In this document: positions 1 to 8,312 of the stretch, one piece after another | How the letters are laid out: each line of letters opens with the position of its first letter | How positions within the stretch are numbered: position 1 is the stretch's first letter | DNA from: Gammaproteobacteria bacterium | GTDB taxonomy: Bacteria; Pseudomonadota; Gammaproteobacteria; Steroidobacterales; Steroidobacteraceae | DNA: 64,000 bases | Reading direction: 5' to 3' | Assembly: GCA_025359565.1 (NCBI GenBank) | Contig: JANYFY010000021.1 | Coordinates: 1-64,000 of the forward strand | Program-made: the position numbers and the translations under genes | Notes under the pieces: generated by a model | Seen by the model: only the letters and a program-made list of their open reading frames with translations | Told to the model about the DNA's origin: nothing | Databases searched by the model: none

Positions 1-284
1 TGGCCGATGGATTTATAGCGCTCGCACGTGCGCAGACTATCGAACGCGATCAATTTGATCATTTGGATCTTCGCGACGTACTACAAGACGCCATTGACGA
101 AGTCTGGGCAGCTGCCGCTGCGAAACAGGTCAAGGTTATAAGTCAAAGCCTGCTCAGCGCCGCAAGTGTTTATGGCAATCGCTCAATGCTCACTCGAGCA
201 ATAATAAACCTAGTCAACAACGCCGTTAAGTTTTCGCCCAATGAAACCTCGATTAGTATCGCGATTGAAAGCCGTGTGTCCAAC
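1..284 (+). pseudogene. Sensor histidine kinase, 5' part (interrupted by IS)
   Basis: The reading frame is open from the left edge of the window, so the gene begins upstream. The visible part covers the end of the dimerisation region and the N-box of the HATPase domain (NLVNNAVKFSP, about 204-240), which binds ATP-Mg. The frame then runs into an IS3-family element. The G1 and G2 boxes of the same domain lie beyond the element, at 1476-1761. The kinase is therefore split between its N-box and G1 box and should be unable to phosphorylate. The fragment resembles membrane-bound kinases of the CHASE2 type, but the sensor part is outside the window, so that is a guess. Confidence 0.85.
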
Positions 285-323
285 GGTAATCCCCCCATTT
301 ACCGTGGGGCTGAGAAGTAGGCT

Positions 324-1157
324 CTAAGCAGCCATGGCCAGCCGCTGTTTTGGTGTAAATCCACCCAAGGCCATGTTTGGGCGCTCGTGATTGTAAGACC
401 AGAGCCACTGAGTTGCGAAGCTTTGCACTTCGCTGATGCGGTCGAACAAGTATTGCGCGAGCCACTCGTAGCGCACCGTTCGATTGAAGCGCTCGACGTA
501 GGCATTTTGCTGGGGCTTGCCGGGCTGTATGTATTCGATCCGGATTCCTCGTTCTTGTGCCCATTTCTGCATCGTGGCACTGATATATTCGGGGCCATTG
601 TCGCAGCGTAGAACGCTCGGACATCCGCGCCACGAGATGATTTGCTCGAGGCTGCGGATAACACGCTCCGAGGGCAGCGACAAATCGATCTCGATGCCTA
701 AGCCCTCTCGATTGAAGTCATCGATCACGTTGAACAGACGAAACGTCCGACCGTCGCCGAGCTGATCATGCATGAAGTCCATCGACCACACCTGGTTCCT
801 CTCCCGCGGCACGGTCAACGGCTGCGGCTTCACACGGATCATCCGCTTTTTTGGCTTGATTCGCAGATTCAGCTCCAATTCCCGATAAATACGGTAGACC
901 CGCTTGTGGTTCCATCCATGGCCTTTCACGTTGCGCAAATACAGGAAGCAAAGACCAAAGCCCCAATTGCGGTTGTTGTCGGTCAGTCGGGTCAGCCACT
1001 CGGCGATCTTGCCGTTCTCCACGTTGCGCAGCGGCTTGTATCGATAACCGCTCTCGCTCAAGCCAAATGCCTCACACGCAAGCCGAATGCTTAACCCGCG
1101 TTCCTCAACTGCCCATCGGGCCACCTCGCGCCGGCGAGATGGCCCTAGAGTTTTTTT
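324..1157 (-). CDS. IS3-family transposase OrfB (integrase core, expressed as OrfAB)
   Basis: This frame carries the rve DDE integrase domain. The catalytic residues are the Asp in WSMDFMHD, the Asp in RCDNGPEY and the Glu in [10 protein letters not shown], with the usual HTH_21 region ahead of them (about residues 20-80). It has no convincing start of its own. The frame is joined to OrfA by -1 slippage at 1151-1157, giving an OrfAB transposase that cuts and joins the IS ends. The downstream boundary is the TAG at 324-326, only about 40 bp from the left end of the element. No frameshift or stop disrupts the domain. Confidence 0.9.
   Translation of the reverse strand, partial: KKTLGPSRRREVARWAVEERGLSIRLACEAFGLSESGYRYKPLRNVENGKIAEWLTRLTDNNRNWGFGLCFLYLRNVKGHGWNHKRVYRIYRELELNLRIKPKKRMIRVKPQPLTVPRERNQVWSMDFMHDQLGDGRTFRLFNVIDDFNREGLGIEIDLSLPSERVIRSLEQIISWRGCPSVLRCDNGPEYISATMQKWAQERGIRIEYIQPGKPQQNAYVERFNRTVRYEWLAQYLFDRISEVQSFATQWLWSYNHERPNMALGGFTPKQRLAMAA
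1118..1157 (-). promoter_or_regulatory. Programmed -1 frameshift signal (slippery A7 plus stem-loop)
   Basis: On the minus strand the heptamer A AAA AAA (1157-1151) sits in the OrfA frame exactly as X XXY YYZ. Five bases further on begins an 11-bp stem (arms 1145-1135 and 1128-1118, one G-U pair) with a 6-base loop. This is the classical arrangement that stimulates -1 slippage in IS3-family elements. The OrfA stop codon lies between the heptamer and the stem. Confidence 0.85.
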
Positions 1158-1411
1158 GCGAGTGCCTCCGCAACGATATCGGCCTTGATCTGCGCTTCCA
1201 CATACAGCTTCTTGAGCCGCCGGTTCTCTTCCTCCAGCTCCTTCATCCGCGCCATCAGCGATACGTCCATGCCGCCGAATTTCGACCGCCACTTGTAAAA
1301 TGTCGCCGACGAAATCCCGTGCTCACGGCACACCGCTGGCACCGCCTCTCCCGCCTCAACCTGCTTCAGCACCGCCAGAATCTGGCTGTCCGTAAATCTT
1401 GATCGCTTCAT
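1145..1411 (-). CDS. IS3-family transposase OrfA
   Basis: An 88-residue protein with the HTH_Tnp_1 helix-turn-helix (about residues 1-50: a KRSRFT start, then [22 protein letters not shown]) followed by a leucine-zipper-like coiled coil (about residues 57-75, [15 protein letters not shown]). It binds the IS ends and alone normally represses transposition. Its last sense codons GCA AAA AAA CTC overlap a slippery A7 tract, just before the TAG stop at 1145-1147. Ribosomes that slip back by one base there continue into OrfB. The closest match by recall is the IS407/IS2-like OrfA type. Confidence 0.9.
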   Translation of the reverse strand: MKRSRFTDSQILAVLKQVEAGEAVPAVCREHGISSATFYKWRSKFGGMDVSLMARMKELEEENRRLKKLYVEAQIKADIVAEALAKKL

Positions 1412-1475
1412 TCCGTAGAACTCCTCTATGAGAAAATTCTACTTCTCCGGCCCTTACTTTGCAGGGGGGATTACC

Positions 1476-1761
1476 AAGCCAGCATTGGGTCATAAGCGTA
1501 CAGGACCAAGGGCCCGGCATCCCTACCGATCGCCAAAACCTTTTATTTCAACGCTTCAAGCGCGCAATTCACCACGGAGAAACAGATCCAGGCGGAGTCG
1601 GCCTAGGCCTGGCCTTTGTGCGTGTGGTCGCGCAGAAACACGGTGGGACTATCGAGGTTCGCTCGGAAGCAGGGCACGGCGCAACGTTCAGTTTTGTAAT
1701 ACCTCAGAATATTGGAGCGGGCGATGGGAATCGAACCCACGGCTCTAGCTTGGGAAGCTAG
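1476..1761 (+). pseudogene. Sensor histidine kinase, 3' part (interrupted by IS)
   Basis: This continues the HATPase_c domain of the kinase at 1-284, with the G1 box VQDQGPGIP, the F box (FQRF) and the G2 box GGVGLGLAFV followed by the usual GGTIEVRSEAGHGATFSF ending. The frame is open, but it is cut off from the first half by the IS. After the expected C-terminal strand the frame does not stop. It runs about 16 codons into the antisense of the tRNA-Gly gene and ends at 1761. That tail is unlikely to be original kinase sequence. Confidence 0.85.
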
Positions 1762-1786
1762 GGTATTACCATTATACGACGCCCGC
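1713..1786 (-). tRNA. tRNA-Gly (anticodon CCC)
   Basis: Read on the minus strand, the 74 bases fold as a cloverleaf. The acceptor pair is GCGGGCG / CGCCCGC. The D-arm contains AATGGTAAT. The anticodon stem CTAGC / GCTAG encloses the loop TTCCCAA, giving anticodon CCC. The T arm has TTCGATT, and the discriminator U is followed by an encoded CCA at 1715-1713. The anticodon reads GGG glycine codons. The sequence is close to known gammaproteobacterial tRNA-Gly genes. Confidence 0.96.
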
Positions 1787-1796
1787 GATCTGGTCC

Positions 1797-1826
1797 AGTG
1801 TATTCGCCTAAGCCACTACCCGGCAA
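1797..1826 (-). promoter_or_regulatory. Predicted sigma-70 promoter of tRNA-Gly
   Basis: On the minus strand there is TTGCCG (1826-1821), an 18-base spacer and TACACT (1802-1797), ending 10 bases before the mature tRNA 5' end. The spacing suits a short-leader tRNA transcript. It was assigned by eye only. Confidence 0.5.
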
Positions 1827-1963
1827 CTTTTAACGAGAATCCTGCGGAATTGAGCTATATTTGGCGTGTTTTCCCCTTCTATAAGTGGGGGTTGATTAAT
1901 GAGATTACACCCCAAATCTGACTTTACCGGCAATTTAGCTAGTTAACATGAACTGAAAATTAC

Positions 1964-3043
1964 ATGACTAATTTATTCGAACCTTTGCGTGCAGGAGACT
2001 TAAATCTTAATAATCGCGTGGTTATGGCGGCGCTGACTCGTGCGCGGGCTGGCCGCACGCATATTCCCAACGTTCTCATGGCCGAATATTACTCCGCACG
2101 GGCCCGCGCTGGACTGATTATCACTGAAGCCACAATGATCGCAAGCGATGGATGCGCATTCACCGGCGAAGGCGGGTTATTCGACGAAGCCTGCGTAAAA
2201 GGCTGGCGCACTGTTACCGACGCGGTACACCAGCGCGGTGGAAAAATATTAGTGCAGCTTTGGCATCCTGGCCGTGCCGCACACTCCTTGCTCAATAATG
2301 GCGTCCAACCTATCTCAAGCACCGACCGCGCAATCCGCAATGACACAATACATACTCCGGACGGCGCTAAACCCTATGAAATACCTCGTCGTTTAGATAT
2401 TTCAGAAATCCCCGGCATCATTGCACAGTTCCGCGCCGCCGCCGCAAGATCGTCCTTCGCAGGTTTCGACGGAGTCCAATTACATGCTGCGCACGGCTAC
2501 TTGCTGGATCAGTTTCTGCGTGACAGCGTCAATGACCGTATTGATGCGTATGGCGGTTCAATTGAAAATCGCGCGCGCCTCTTGCTGGAAGTAGTCGACG
2601 CAGTGGGCGCCGAAATTGGACTGGGAAGAATATCCGTTCGGATCTCGCCGCTAGTGAGTTTTAACGATATCTCAGATTCAAACGCGACTGAACTGGTTCG
2701 CTATCTGGCCCACCAACTGACAAAACGTCAAATTGCCTTCCTAGAATTACGTCAAAGCGACTTTCGTGACCCTGCTGAGCACGCACTCGCACAAGTCACA
2801 CGTCAAAATTTCCCTGGTGCGTTATTTGTCAATGGTGCCTACGATTTCGAAAGTTCACAGGCAGTACTCGCAACAGGTTCCGCGGATGCGGTCGTGTTTG
2901 GCAGACCCTTTATCGCGAACCCAGATTTAGTAGCTCGCTTCTCCGCAAATCGTCCCTTAAACGCCATGGACCCGAAAACTCTTTACACTCCAGGTCCCGC
3001 AGGTTATACCGATTATCCGCTCTGGACCGGTGGGGCAGAATGA
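1964..3043 (+). CDS. Old Yellow Enzyme family alkene reductase (NADH:flavin oxidoreductase)
   Basis: A 359-residue TIM-barrel FMN enzyme of the OYE / N-ethylmaleimide reductase (NemA) type, which reduces activated C=C bonds (enones, maleimides, nitroesters) with NAD(P)H. The N-terminus NLFEPLRAGDLNLNNRVVMAALTRARA matches the FMN-binding entry. QLHAAHGYLLDQFLRD carries the paired His residues that bind the substrate oxygen (a His-His type, as in NemA). YGGSIENRARL and the phosphate-site VFGRPFIANPDL are also present. The length is normal and the protein is cytoplasmic. Its stop overlaps the ATG of the next gene (ATGA), so the two are probably cotranscribed. Confidence 0.92.
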   Translation: MTNLFEPLRAGDLNLNNRVVMAALTRARAGRTHIPNVLMAEYYSARARAGLIITEATMIASDGCAFTGEGGLFDEACVKGWRTVTDAVHQRGGKILVQLWHPGRAAHSLLNNGVQPISSTDRAIRNDTIHTPDGAKPYEIPRRLDISEIPGIIAQFRAAAARSSFAGFDGVQLHAAHGYLLDQFLRDSVNDRIDAYGGSIENRARLLLEVVDAVGAEIGLGRISVRISPLVSFNDISDSNATELVRYLAHQLTKRQIAFLELRQSDFRDPAEHALAQVTRQNFPGALFVNGAYDFESSQAVLATGSADAVVFGRPFIANPDLVARFSANRPLNAMDPKTLYTPGPAGYTDYPLWTGGAE

Positions 3044-4398
3044 TTGTCAACATGAAATCGATAAGCCTGACCCGATCCCTGGTAATGGCCGCATTAGCGT
3101 TTGGGCTAAGTGGCTGTCCTTTTGATCAAAAGTACAGCGTGGGCGGACTCGTTACAGGCCTCACAGGAACCGGATTAGTCCTCGAGGACAACCTTGGCAA
3201 TAGCTTAAGCGTAAATGCCAATGGTTCGTTTGTGTTCTCAACGAAAGTTGCCAGTGGTAAAGCGTATTCAGTCTCAGTATTGACGCCGCCCAGCAATCCT
3301 TCGCAAACTTGCACGCTACAGAATGCCGCTGGCACCATCGCCAAAGTGAACGTCACCTCAGTGCTCGTTTCCTGTAAACAAGCGGGTCGCTACGCCTATA
3401 TCGCTAATCAGCAATCGAGCGATATTTCCGCGGTAGGAATTTCGGCCGCTAGCGGCTCTGGTTCGACAGGCATACTCACCCGGATCACTGGATCACCTTT
3501 TCCTTCGGGCAATATACTCACCGCAATGGCCATAGAACCCAACGGTAATTATCTTTACGCCATCAGCAATAATACGAGTGCGATCGAGGTGTTTACCATC
3601 AGTGTCGGAGGAGCGCTCATCCAAACGCTTAAGTCTATTGCGACCGGTACGGGGCCGGTAGCGATTGCGATACACCCTTCCGGCAAGTATCTGTATGTCG
3701 CTAACTTTACGGCGAAAACCCTTTCGGGTTATTCAATTCAAACGTCAGGACAACTATCGCAGCTAAGCACCTCGCCATTCAATGTGAGCAGCGAGCCCAA
3801 CGCCTTAAAAGTCGATGCGGCCGGAAATTATCTCTTTGTGACCCTCGCCGGTACCAATAATAACGTTGCGGTCTACTCGATCGATTCAACCAGTGGAAAT
3901 TTAATTGTCGTCGCTGGTTCACCGTTCGGAAACAATATAGCGACCGCATCTCTCGCAATTGCACCAAACGATACCTTTCTTTATTCTACCTCACTGACCA
4001 CAACCTCTATTTTTGGTTTTTCGATTACCTCAGCAGGCGTGTTAAACCCCATTTCCAACTTAACTTTAACAGGATCAAGCCCCAGCTCGATCACGGTAGA
4101 TCAATCTGGTCAATGTTTTCTATTAGCGAACAAGCAAACCAACCAACTTGCCGCCTACAGCATCGCCGGCAACGGGGTGCTCACAGCGTCAACTACTGCA
4201 GCGACAGGAATTAGCCCGGTGAGTGTTGTCAGTGACCCCAGCGCATCTAATGTGTATGTAGTCAATCAAGGTTCAAATTCCTTATCGGTATTCTCATTAA
4301 ACACCGGCACCACCGGCAATCCCTGCCCTACATTGACACCCGTGGGTTCTGAATTTGCCCTTGACGGCAAATCTCCCAGCGCTCTCGTTATTGATTGA
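3040..4398 (+). CDS. Beta-propeller (YVTN / lactonase-like) lipoprotein
   Basis: The product has an N-terminal lipoprotein signal with lipobox LSGC at about residue 25; a second start at 3052 would fit the signal equally well. After a small beta domain (about 30-110) come repeated blades with YAYIAN, YLYAIS, YLYVAN, YLFVT and NVYVVN strands, each following an AI-P-G motif. This is the YVTN / 6-phosphogluconolactonase-like propeller. It is probably anchored in a membrane facing the periplasm. Substrate and role are unknown; many such proteins bind ligands and are not enzymes. The overlap with the reductase upstream suggests cotranscription without proving a shared function. Confidence 0.85.
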   Translation: MIVNMKSISLTRSLVMAALAFGLSGCPFDQKYSVGGLVTGLTGTGLVLEDNLGNSLSVNANGSFVFSTKVASGKAYSVSVLTPPSNPSQTCTLQNAAGTIAKVNVTSVLVSCKQAGRYAYIANQQSSDISAVGISAASGSGSTGILTRITGSPFPSGNILTAMAIEPNGNYLYAISNNTSAIEVFTISVGGALIQTLKSIATGTGPVAIAIHPSGKYLYVANFTAKTLSGYSIQTSGQLSQLSTSPFNVSSEPNALKVDAAGNYLFVTLAGTNNNVAVYSIDSTSGNLIVVAGSPFGNNIATASLAIAPNDTFLYSTSLTTTSIFGFSITSAGVLNPISNLTLTGSSPSSITVDQSGQCFLLANKQTNQLAAYSIAGNGVLTASTTAATGISPVSVVSDPSASNVYVVNQGSNSLSVFSLNTGTTGNPCPTLTPVGSEFALDGKSPSALVID

Positions 4399-4419
4399 TA
4401 AGGATTCTACAATTTAATT

Positions 4420-4992
4420 ATGAGTATTAATAACGTAACCGCGGGCGAGCGAGTACCGGATGAGTTCAACGTCATCATTGAAATACCCATGAATGCCGAC
4501 CCTATCAAGTATGAAGTTGACAAGGACTCTGGAGCGCTCTTTGTCGATCGATTCATGATGACGGCCATGCATTATCCCGCTAACTATGGCTACATTCCTC
4601 AAACCATAGCGGATGACAATGATCCAGTCGATGTGCTAGTCCATACTCCCTTCCCTTTAATTCCGGGTGTGGTCGTACGGTGTCGTGCGCTGGGAATTTT
4701 ACAAATGGATGACGAAGCGGGTGGTGACGCGAAGCTCCTGGCGGTACCGATCGACAAGAGTTGCCCGTTATACGCTTACTGGAAATCCATTGTCGACGTC
4801 CCCGATATCCGCTTAAAGCAAATCCAACATTTCTTTGAGCACTATAAAGATCTAGAAAACGGTAAGTGGGTCAAAATCATTGGTTGGGCAGGCGTCGACG
4901 TCGCGCACGCAGAAATAATAAATGGCATGCAGCGCTATACCGATCATTTATCGCCAAAACCTCCAGCGACCTCTCTGAAGCGACCTCTCTGA
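4420..4992 (+). CDS. ppa: Inorganic pyrophosphatase, family I
   Basis: A 190-residue soluble family I pyrophosphatase that hydrolyses PPi to phosphate and drives biosynthetic reactions. The signature DDNDPVDVLV (metal-binding Asp residues) is intact, as are the upstream KYE, the substrate-site MHYPANYGYIP segment and the basic HYKDLENGKWVKI region. The C-terminus is unusual: a 14-bp unit (CGACCTCTCTGAAG) is duplicated in tandem at 4967-4994, and the stop codon falls in the second copy. The last residues (ATSLKRPL) are therefore new and non-conserved. The gene converges with the phospholipase-like gene, with only 8 bp between stops. Confidence 0.96.
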   Translation: MSINNVTAGERVPDEFNVIIEIPMNADPIKYEVDKDSGALFVDRFMMTAMHYPANYGYIPQTIADDNDPVDVLVHTPFPLIPGVVVRCRALGILQMDDEAGGDAKLLAVPIDKSCPLYAYWKSIVDVPDIRLKQIQHFFEHYKDLENGKWVKIIGWAGVDVAHAEIINGMQRYTDHLSPKPPATSLKRPL

Positions 4993-4994
4993 AG
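4967..4994 (+). repeat. 14-bp perfect tandem duplication over the ppa stop
   Basis: Two back-to-back copies of CGACCTCTCTGAAG lie at 4967-4980 and 4981-4994. The second copy supplies the ppa stop codon. Since 14 is not a multiple of three, the event changed the C-terminal reading of ppa. Confidence 0.95.
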
Positions 4995-5000
4995 CGGCAT

Positions 5001-6506
5001 CTAGAGTAATTCCTCGGGCGCAAACGGCGCAAACACCTTCAGTGCAAAACGTTGTAGGAAACTAGTCTCAGGCTCCGTATACCAGGTCTGCACCGATCCC
5101 GGTTCACCGCTTTGCCAGCGTATCCGCCCTCCCAGCGCGTCCCATTCAACCTTATAACTTCCATCCGCGCTAATATCATCCAGCAAACTAGTGACCTGGC
5201 CAGCGAGCTCAGTACTGCGCATCACCAGCCCTAACTCGCTATTGGTTCGCGCCGAGCGTGCGTCCATATTAAGCGAACCTATAAACACCGTCTTACTGTC
5301 GATCACCACCGCCTTCGCGTGCAATCGCGCATTAGCCGAGCGAAACGGATGAAAACGCGGTCGCTTCACACCCAGTTTAGGTCGCACTTCTTCAATATCG
5401 ACGCCAAGCTTAAGCAAGGCTGCGCGGTAGCGCGAATAGCCCTTGTACACTAATCCCGAATCAGTCGATGCCAAAGAATTCGTCAAGATGCGAATATGCA
5501 CGCCACGTGCCCGCAATTCACGCATCAATTCAACGCCTGCGTCACCCGGTACAAAATACGGCGATATTACAATCAGTTCTGTCTGCGCGGAACGCATCAA
5601 CGCCGCGATGTCGTTGGCAATAGTCTGCTCGCTGTCAGCAGCATTATCGCTGGCAATTTTAGCCGGTCGATCGGCCAGCACGCGGGCCGGCAGCCAATCT
5701 AAAGGTAAACTATTAGAATCGAGGGCGCGCGCTAACCAGGCCGCCTGCGGAACTTCAGGATCAGCAAGCGCTCTCGGCGCGCTCTCATCGGATACCGGCG
5801 CGGCAATAGCTGAAATTGGATAGGCGTATTTACTATTCCAAAAAGCGTCGAAGGATGCCGAAAGTTGCACCACAATGCCACCGGCGGCAACAACATCTAG
5901 GTCAATAAAATTATTGACTTTGTCACGCGTAAAATATTGATCGCCGATATTTCGTCCACCCGTGATAGCCAGCGCATTGTCGGCCACTAATAATTTATTA
6001 TGCATACGATGATTAATACGCGGAATTTCAGACACCGTCGCCAAAATTCGGCTCCACAACGCCGACCGTCCTCCGGGAAAGGGGTTAAATATTCTGACTT
6101 CCACGTTAGTTAGATGGCCTAAATGCATGAAACGTCGATCCTCGCCGGCTGTATTTAAATCGTCCACCAACAAGCGCACTCGCACTCCCCGGTTGGCGGC
6201 GTCTCGCACATGCTGTAAAAGCAATCGCGCCGAATCGTCTTGCTGAATAATGTAGTACTGAATGTCTAAGGTACGCTCAGCGTGGTCGACAAGCGCGATC
6301 AAGCTGGCTAAGGCCTCATCACCGGATGCTAGCAGCCGCACACCCGATAAATTGGGCTTTGAATGCGCGGCCACGAGGCGACCCAATGAACTACGACCAG
6401 GGTCCGGCAGAGCTTCTGAACGAGTCTTATGAACATGTCTTGGAAGGGTTGCACACCCAGTGAGGGCGAGCGCCCCCACCAGACCGGCTAACCAGGTTTT
6501 GCGCAT
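5001..6506 (-). CDS. Phospholipase D-family lipoprotein (cardiolipin synthase C-like)
   Basis: A 501-residue protein starting with a lipoprotein signal (lipobox LTGC at about residue 18). It has two HKD catalytic motifs: HNKLLVADNALAITGGRN in the first half and HAKAVVIDSKTVFIGSLN in the second. This arrangement matches the YmdC/ClsC group of phosphatidyl transferases, which make cardiolipin from phosphatidylglycerol and phosphatidylethanolamine. Other lipid-hydrolysing PLD lipoproteins look the same, so the exact reaction is inferred. It is divergent from trmB, with 31 bp between the starts. Confidence 0.88.
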   Translation of the reverse strand: MRKTWLAGLVGALALTGCATLPRHVHKTRSEALPDPGRSSLGRLVAAHSKPNLSGVRLLASGDEALASLIALVDHAERTLDIQYYIIQQDDSARLLLQHVRDAANRGVRVRLLVDDLNTAGEDRRFMHLGHLTNVEVRIFNPFPGGRSALWSRILATVSEIPRINHRMHNKLLVADNALAITGGRNIGDQYFTRDKVNNFIDLDVVAAGGIVVQLSASFDAFWNSKYAYPISAIAAPVSDESAPRALADPEVPQAAWLARALDSNSLPLDWLPARVLADRPAKIASDNAADSEQTIANDIAALMRSAQTELIVISPYFVPGDAGVELMRELRARGVHIRILTNSLASTDSGLVYKGYSRYRAALLKLGVDIEEVRPKLGVKRPRFHPFRSANARLHAKAVVIDSKTVFIGSLNMDARSARTNSELGLVMRSTELAGQVTSLLDDISADGSYKVEWDALGGRIRWQSGEPGSVQTWYTEPETSFLQRFALKVFAPFAPEELL

Positions 6507-6537
6507 TTCGCCATCATATCAGGCACACTTCGCGCCC

Positions 6538-7215
6538 ATGAAGCAACAACGTCGCATTCGAAGTTTTGTGCTGCGCGCAGGTCGTGTCACCGTCGCTCAG
6601 GAACGAGCCATGCAGGATCTTTGGCCCAAATTCGGCCTTGAAATAAGCGCTCCCTTTGATCTAGATGTGGTTTACCAGCGCCAAGCTGCTCGCTGCCTTG
6701 AGATTGGGTTCGGCAACGGCGAAGTCATCGGATTGCTCGCACACGCTCATCCTGAAATCGATTATCTAGGCATCGAAGTGCATCGTGCGGGTGTGGGGCG
6801 GTTACTGTTGCATATTGAACAAGAAAAGCTCAGCAATCTACGCATCATTTGCCATGATGCGGTTGAGGTACTTCGCGACACCATTGCCGATCAGTCTTTC
6901 GATGAGGTTTTAATTTTTTTCCCCGATCCTTGGCACAAAAAACGCCATCATAAGCGCCGACTCATTGAAGCGTTTTTTATCGAATTGATCGCGCGAAAAT
7001 TGCGTATTGGGGGCGTGCTCCGACTCGCCACCGATTGGCAACCCTATGCCGAACAGATGTTAGCTGTCTGCAACGCAAATGCCTTACTCACGACTCTCAG
7101 TCCGTACGCAGGATATGTCGCGCGCGCTGAATTTCGACCCTCTACCCGATTTGAAAAACGTGGTGAGCGACTTGGCCACGGGGTGTGGGATCTGGCCTAC
7201 GTTAGAAACTCTTAG
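6538..7215 (+). CDS. trmB: tRNA (guanine-N7)-methyltransferase
   Basis: TrmB methylates G46 of tRNA using S-adenosylmethionine. The SAM-binding loop LEIGFGNGEV and the family hallmark FPDPWHKKRHHKRR are both present. The ATG at 6538 gives 225 residues and the usual start of the family (RRIRSFVLRAGR). An upstream extension would read into the promoter region of the divergent lipoprotein gene and is rejected. It converges with the marC-type gene, with 3 bp between stops. Confidence 0.95.
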   Translation: MKQQRRIRSFVLRAGRVTVAQERAMQDLWPKFGLEISAPFDLDVVYQRQAARCLEIGFGNGEVIGLLAHAHPEIDYLGIEVHRAGVGRLLLHIEQEKLSNLRIICHDAVEVLRDTIADQSFDEVLIFFPDPWHKKRHHKRRLIEAFFIELIARKLRIGGVLRLATDWQPYAEQMLAVCNANALLTTLSPYAGYVARAEFRPSTRFEKRGERLGHGVWDLAYVRNS

Positions 7216-7218
7216 ACG

Positions 7219-7848
7219 TCAGGAAGATCCTAAAAAGCTGCCGCGAATCCCATCGACGATAAATTGAACGGCAAGCGCTGCTAACACCACACCCGATAGG
7301 CGATTCGCCACATTCGCTCCGGTAACACCTAGTATTTTCATCAGACGGGGCGTCGCCAACATTAAAATCCAACAAATAGCCATCACTAAAGTCACCATCA
7401 AGAGAAAACCAGCAAATAAAAACGGCTTGCCCCACACCTCGCCCGCCATCAACAAAATAGTTGCTAGCGCACCGGGTCCCGCGATGAAAGGAAACGCTAA
7501 AGGAAAAACCGATATATCCTCGCGCTTCTTCGATTCTTCCTCCTCGGGACTAGTAGATTTAGTACCCGAAGTACGCGCGAACACCATTTCAAGTGAAATC
7601 AAAAATAACAGCGAGCCGCCCGCAATGCGAAAAGAACTTAAAGCAATACCCATCAGCTCAAGAAAACGAGCCCCCGCCACGGCAAATAATACGCAAATCC
7701 CTAAGGCGATCAGCGCTGCTTTTCCAGCCATTTTCTTTCGATAGCGCGCGCCAGCTCCCTCGGTTAAACCAGAGAACACAGGGATAAGAGATACCGGCTC
7801 TACCACGACGAAAAAGACCACAAAAAATTTGAGCAATTGTTCTGTCAT
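7219..7848 (-). CDS. MarC family inner-membrane protein
   Basis: A 209-residue polytopic membrane protein with about six hydrophobic segments. Family features are the opening FFVVVEPVSLIPVF, the central ALSSFRIAGGSLLFLISLEMVFAR and FPLAFPFIAGPGALATILL. A charged cytoplasmic stretch (EEEESKKRE) lies at about residues 102-109. MarC/YhgN proteins are conserved and have no agreed biochemical function; the old link to multiple antibiotic resistance was withdrawn. No partner is evident from the neighbours. Confidence 0.9.
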   Translation of the reverse strand: MTEQLLKFFVVFFVVVEPVSLIPVFSGLTEGAGARYRKKMAGKAALIALGICVLFAVAGARFLELMGIALSSFRIAGGSLLFLISLEMVFARTSGTKSTSPEEEESKKREDISVFPLAFPFIAGPGALATILLMAGEVWGKPFLFAGFLLMVTLVMAICWILMLATPRLMKILGVTGANVANRLSGVVLAALAVQFIVDGIRGSFLGSS

Positions 7849-7937
7849 AAATCATGTTGCTTCGCGCAATATATATTTATTGCATGGTGTTGGTTTTAGG
7901 AGTTGAATGCTTGTGAGGATAACAGACGGAGACGGCC

Positions 7938-8240
7938 ATGAATGTGCTGAAGCCGATTGTAGGTCAATGGTATCGCGGCATTACCAATGAATTGTTTGAA
8001 GTGGTGGCGATCGACGAGCAAGATGAAACCATCGAAATACAGTATTTCGACGGTACCATTGCGGAAATGGAATTTGACGCTTGGAACGAACACCTACTCG
8101 ATGATCTTATCGATACGGCCGACGCGCCCGAGGATTGGTCCGGAGCAGTGGACGTAGAAACCGAAGACTTGGATCGAGAGTTCGAAGATAATCCAAAAAT
8201 AGCGTGGGCAAGTCCAAACGATCGATCATTGCGCCGCTAA
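7938..8240 (+). CDS. Small conserved protein (DUF6763-like)
   Basis: A 100-residue acidic, soluble protein. The first 50 residues (KPIVGQWYRGITNELFEVVAIDEQ, then TIEIQYFDGTIAEMEFDAW) match, from memory, a small gammaproteobacterial family annotated DUF6763, with no known function. The fold looks like a small beta barrel followed by an acidic tail. The start is supported by a GGAG-type ribosome site (ACGGAGACGG) just ahead of the ATG. The gene stands alone between two minus-strand genes. Confidence 0.75.
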   Translation: MNVLKPIVGQWYRGITNELFEVVAIDEQDETIEIQYFDGTIAEMEFDAWNEHLLDDLIDTADAPEDWSGAVDVETEDLDREFEDNPKIAWASPNDRSLRR

Positions 8241-8312
8241 AGGATCGTTACGCCGCTTAAGATAGCGTACTATTTACTGTGTTAGCGCCTAGAGCATTGG
8301 TGCATTCGCACC

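Larger units (their letters stand above)
285..1475 (-). mobile_element. Complete IS3-family insertion sequence (IS407-group-like)
   Basis: About 1.19 kb, bounded by imperfect inverted repeats of about 36 bp. Both ends begin GGTAATCCCCCC when read inward and both repeats finish with GAGAAGTAG; one internal gap is needed to align them. Inside are two minus-strand frames, orfA and orfB, with a complete DDE transposase and an intact frameshift signal, so the copy looks potentially active. A clean target duplication is not visible. A 4-bp direct repeat CCAA (280-283 and 1474-1477) is present, but it is not symmetric with the repeats and would not restore the kinase frame. The element interrupts a histidine kinase gene. 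Confidence 0.88.

Noticed and set aside
253..1402. Several long frames on both strands inside the IS
   Set aside because: They overlap the intact orfA/orfB and have no recognisable content.
280..1477. CCAA direct repeat as target duplication of the IS
   Set aside because: It is not symmetric with the inverted repeats and removing it would not restore the kinase frame.
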